Below are positions 4,451 through 5,322 of a DNA stretch of 5,322 nucleotides, one piece after another. Under the pieces are notes generated by a model, which was not told the DNA's origin, made no database searches, and saw only the letters and a program-made list of their open reading frames with translations. This DNA is from Thalassospiraceae bacterium (GTDB lineage: Bacteria; Pseudomonadota; Alphaproteobacteria; Rhodospirillales; Magnetovibrionaceae), in NCBI GenBank assembly GCA_030638205.1, contig DAOWFB010000048.1, positions 1-5,322 on the forward strand. The letters are read 5' to 3'. The translations under genes and the position numbers were made by a program. Within the stretch, counting starts at the first letter, position 1; each line of letters starts with the position of its first letter.

Positions 4451-5322
4451 ATGACCGATGATCTAGCCCCAATAGCAGATTCAACAAAAGACCCAATTTT
4501 GTTGGGCCAAACCATGGTGGCCAGTTACGATGAACCGGCAGTTTTGTATAATCCACAAGATGGAAGCATTTTTGCAAATCGTCACGCCGCATCGTTAAGG
4601 CATTATTTTGAAGGTGATATAAATAGCGAACTATCACGCTTGATAAATATAACAAAAAAAACAAAAGGCACTTTCAATACAACCATCACGCTTCCCATGC
4701 CCAATGGACAATCTGTTTATCAATTGACGCTAGTCCCTAGTGTATTGGGTGAAAATGTCTTGTTTTTATTCCACGACCAATCCAGTGAACATAATTTGCG
4801 TGATGCGCTGGTTGAATCGCGACAGCGTTACAAGGATATGGTTAACGTATTTAGTGATTTTTCATGGGAAGTTGATAGCGATGGAAAATTTCAATTTGTT
4901 TCCAGAACAAATGCCCTTGGCTATGAATCAGATGAAATGATCGGCCGCAGCCCAAAAGATTTTGTTGTGGGCGCAGATGAATACAAAACAGTTCCATTTG
5001 TTTCAGAAAAAGTAATAGAAGAAGAAGAAATATGGATGAACCGTGCCGATGGCGGCATGGCGTGCGTACTGCTTTCGTCTATTCCATTTTATGACGAAGA
5101 CGGATCACTTGCCGGCATTCGTGGTGTTTGCCGTGACGTTACCGGTGAGCGCGAACGGGAAATCGCCTTGGCACAAGTCCATCACAGGGAAAGAATGCTT
5201 GGCCATATTGTCAACACCATTCGCGAAGAGGCCGACCTGACCGATATGTTGGCATCGGCGGCGGCTGCAAGCGCACGGGCGCTGGGTGCTGGCGGGTGCA
5301 AGGTTATGCGCCTGAGCGGAGA
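4451..5322 (+). CDS. PAS/PAS/GAF sensory protein, N-terminal part (3' end outside window)
   Basis: The frame from ATG 4451 stays open to the right edge, giving 290 residues of a larger cytoplasmic sensor. Residues about 25-108 look like a divergent PAS domain (ASYDEPAVLYNPQDGSIFAN, then LPMPNGQSVYQLTLVPSV, ending LFLFHDQSS). Residues about 122-232 are a clearer PAS domain: SRQRYKDMVNVFSDFSWEV, a DGKFQFVS turn, GYESDEMIGRSPKDF, and a PAC segment SSIPFYDEDGSLAGIRGV ending CRDVTGERERE. A helical linker (232-260) leads into what looks like the start of a GAF domain (TDMLASAAAASARALGAGGCKV). No signal peptide or membrane segment is seen. The output domain, most often a histidine kinase or a GGDEF/EAL enzyme in such proteins, is not in the window. 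An in-frame TAA at 4436 limits the start; GTG 4442 and TTG 4448 are less likely alternatives. No Shine-Dalgarno precedes the ATG. Base composition rises sharply in GC toward the GAF part. Confidence 0.9.
   Translation, partial: MTDDLAPIADSTKDPILLGQTMVASYDEPAVLYNPQDGSIFANRHAASLRHYFEGDINSELSRLINITKKTKGTFNTTITLPMPNGQSVYQLTLVPSVLGENVLFLFHDQSSEHNLRDALVESRQRYKDMVNVFSDFSWEVDSDGKFQFVSRTNALGYESDEMIGRSPKDFVVGADEYKTVPFVSEKVIEEEEIWMNRADGGMACVLLSSIPFYDEDGSLAGIRGVCRDVTGEREREIALAQVHHRERMLGHIVNTIREEADLTDMLASAAAASARALGAGGCKVMRLSG

Noticed and set aside
4431..4664. Minus-strand frame over the sensor gene start
   Set aside because: It overlaps the PAS coding region and has no domain or ribosome binding site.
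4654..4666. A8-C-A4 run in the sensor gene as a programmed -1 frameshift site
   Set aside because: It contains an A-AAA-AAA heptamer in the right phase, but no downstream structure is evident and the zero frame continues as good PAS/GAF coding sequence.
4740..5240. Two short plus-strand frames inside the sensor gene
   Set aside because: They are out-of-frame shadows of a frame that encodes a clear PAS and PAC pattern.
1..5322. CRISPR array, tRNA, rRNA, insertion sequence or attachment site
   Set aside because: No regularly spaced repeats, cloverleaf, transposase or terminal inverted repeats were seen on either strand.

Overview
The window looks like ordinary chromosomal DNA of a Gram-negative bacterium, most likely an alphaproteobacterium. 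The basis is the close match of the Mfd C-terminal half and the FrnE-like DsbA protein to my recollection of alphaproteobacterial versions, plus a mixed codon usage of moderate GC with AT-rich intergenic DNA. I could not run a search, so order or genus is not claimed. There is no sign of a phage, IS element, CRISPR array, tRNA or rRNA.

Layout: (1) 1-1944 (+), the C-terminal 647 residues of the transcription-repair coupling factor Mfd, entering from the left edge. (2) 1947-2597 (-), a cytoplasmic DsbA-family (FrnE-like) oxidoreductase with a CPWC motif, converging on mfd with only 2 bp between the stop codons. (3) 2598-2627, a 30-bp divergent gap carrying a palindromic Shine-Dalgarno block. 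(4) 2628-3695 (+), an uncharacterised alpha/beta-hydrolase-like protein with an AHSKG nucleophile elbow and a lipase-like NDG...DH tail. (5) 3774-4112 (+), a 112-residue conserved-looking small protein of unknown function, probably co-transcribed with the hydrolase. (6) 4170-4209, a strong intrinsic terminator ending that unit. (7) 4210-4450, an AT-rich gene-free leader with several small palindromes. (8) 4451 to the right edge (+), the N-terminal 290 residues of a multi-domain PAS/PAS/GAF sensory protein. It has no stop codon inside the window, and its output domain lies outside.

How the genes relate: Mfd (DNA repair coupled to transcription), the thiol oxidoreductase and the PAS/GAF sensor are separate functions that happen to be adjacent. 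The only plausible functional pair is the hydrolase and the small protein downstream, which share direction and a terminator with no promoter or terminator obvious between them. I do not see a clearly new system. The least explained parts are this hydrolase/small-protein pair, the compact divergent start region at 2598-2661, and the leader of the sensor gene.
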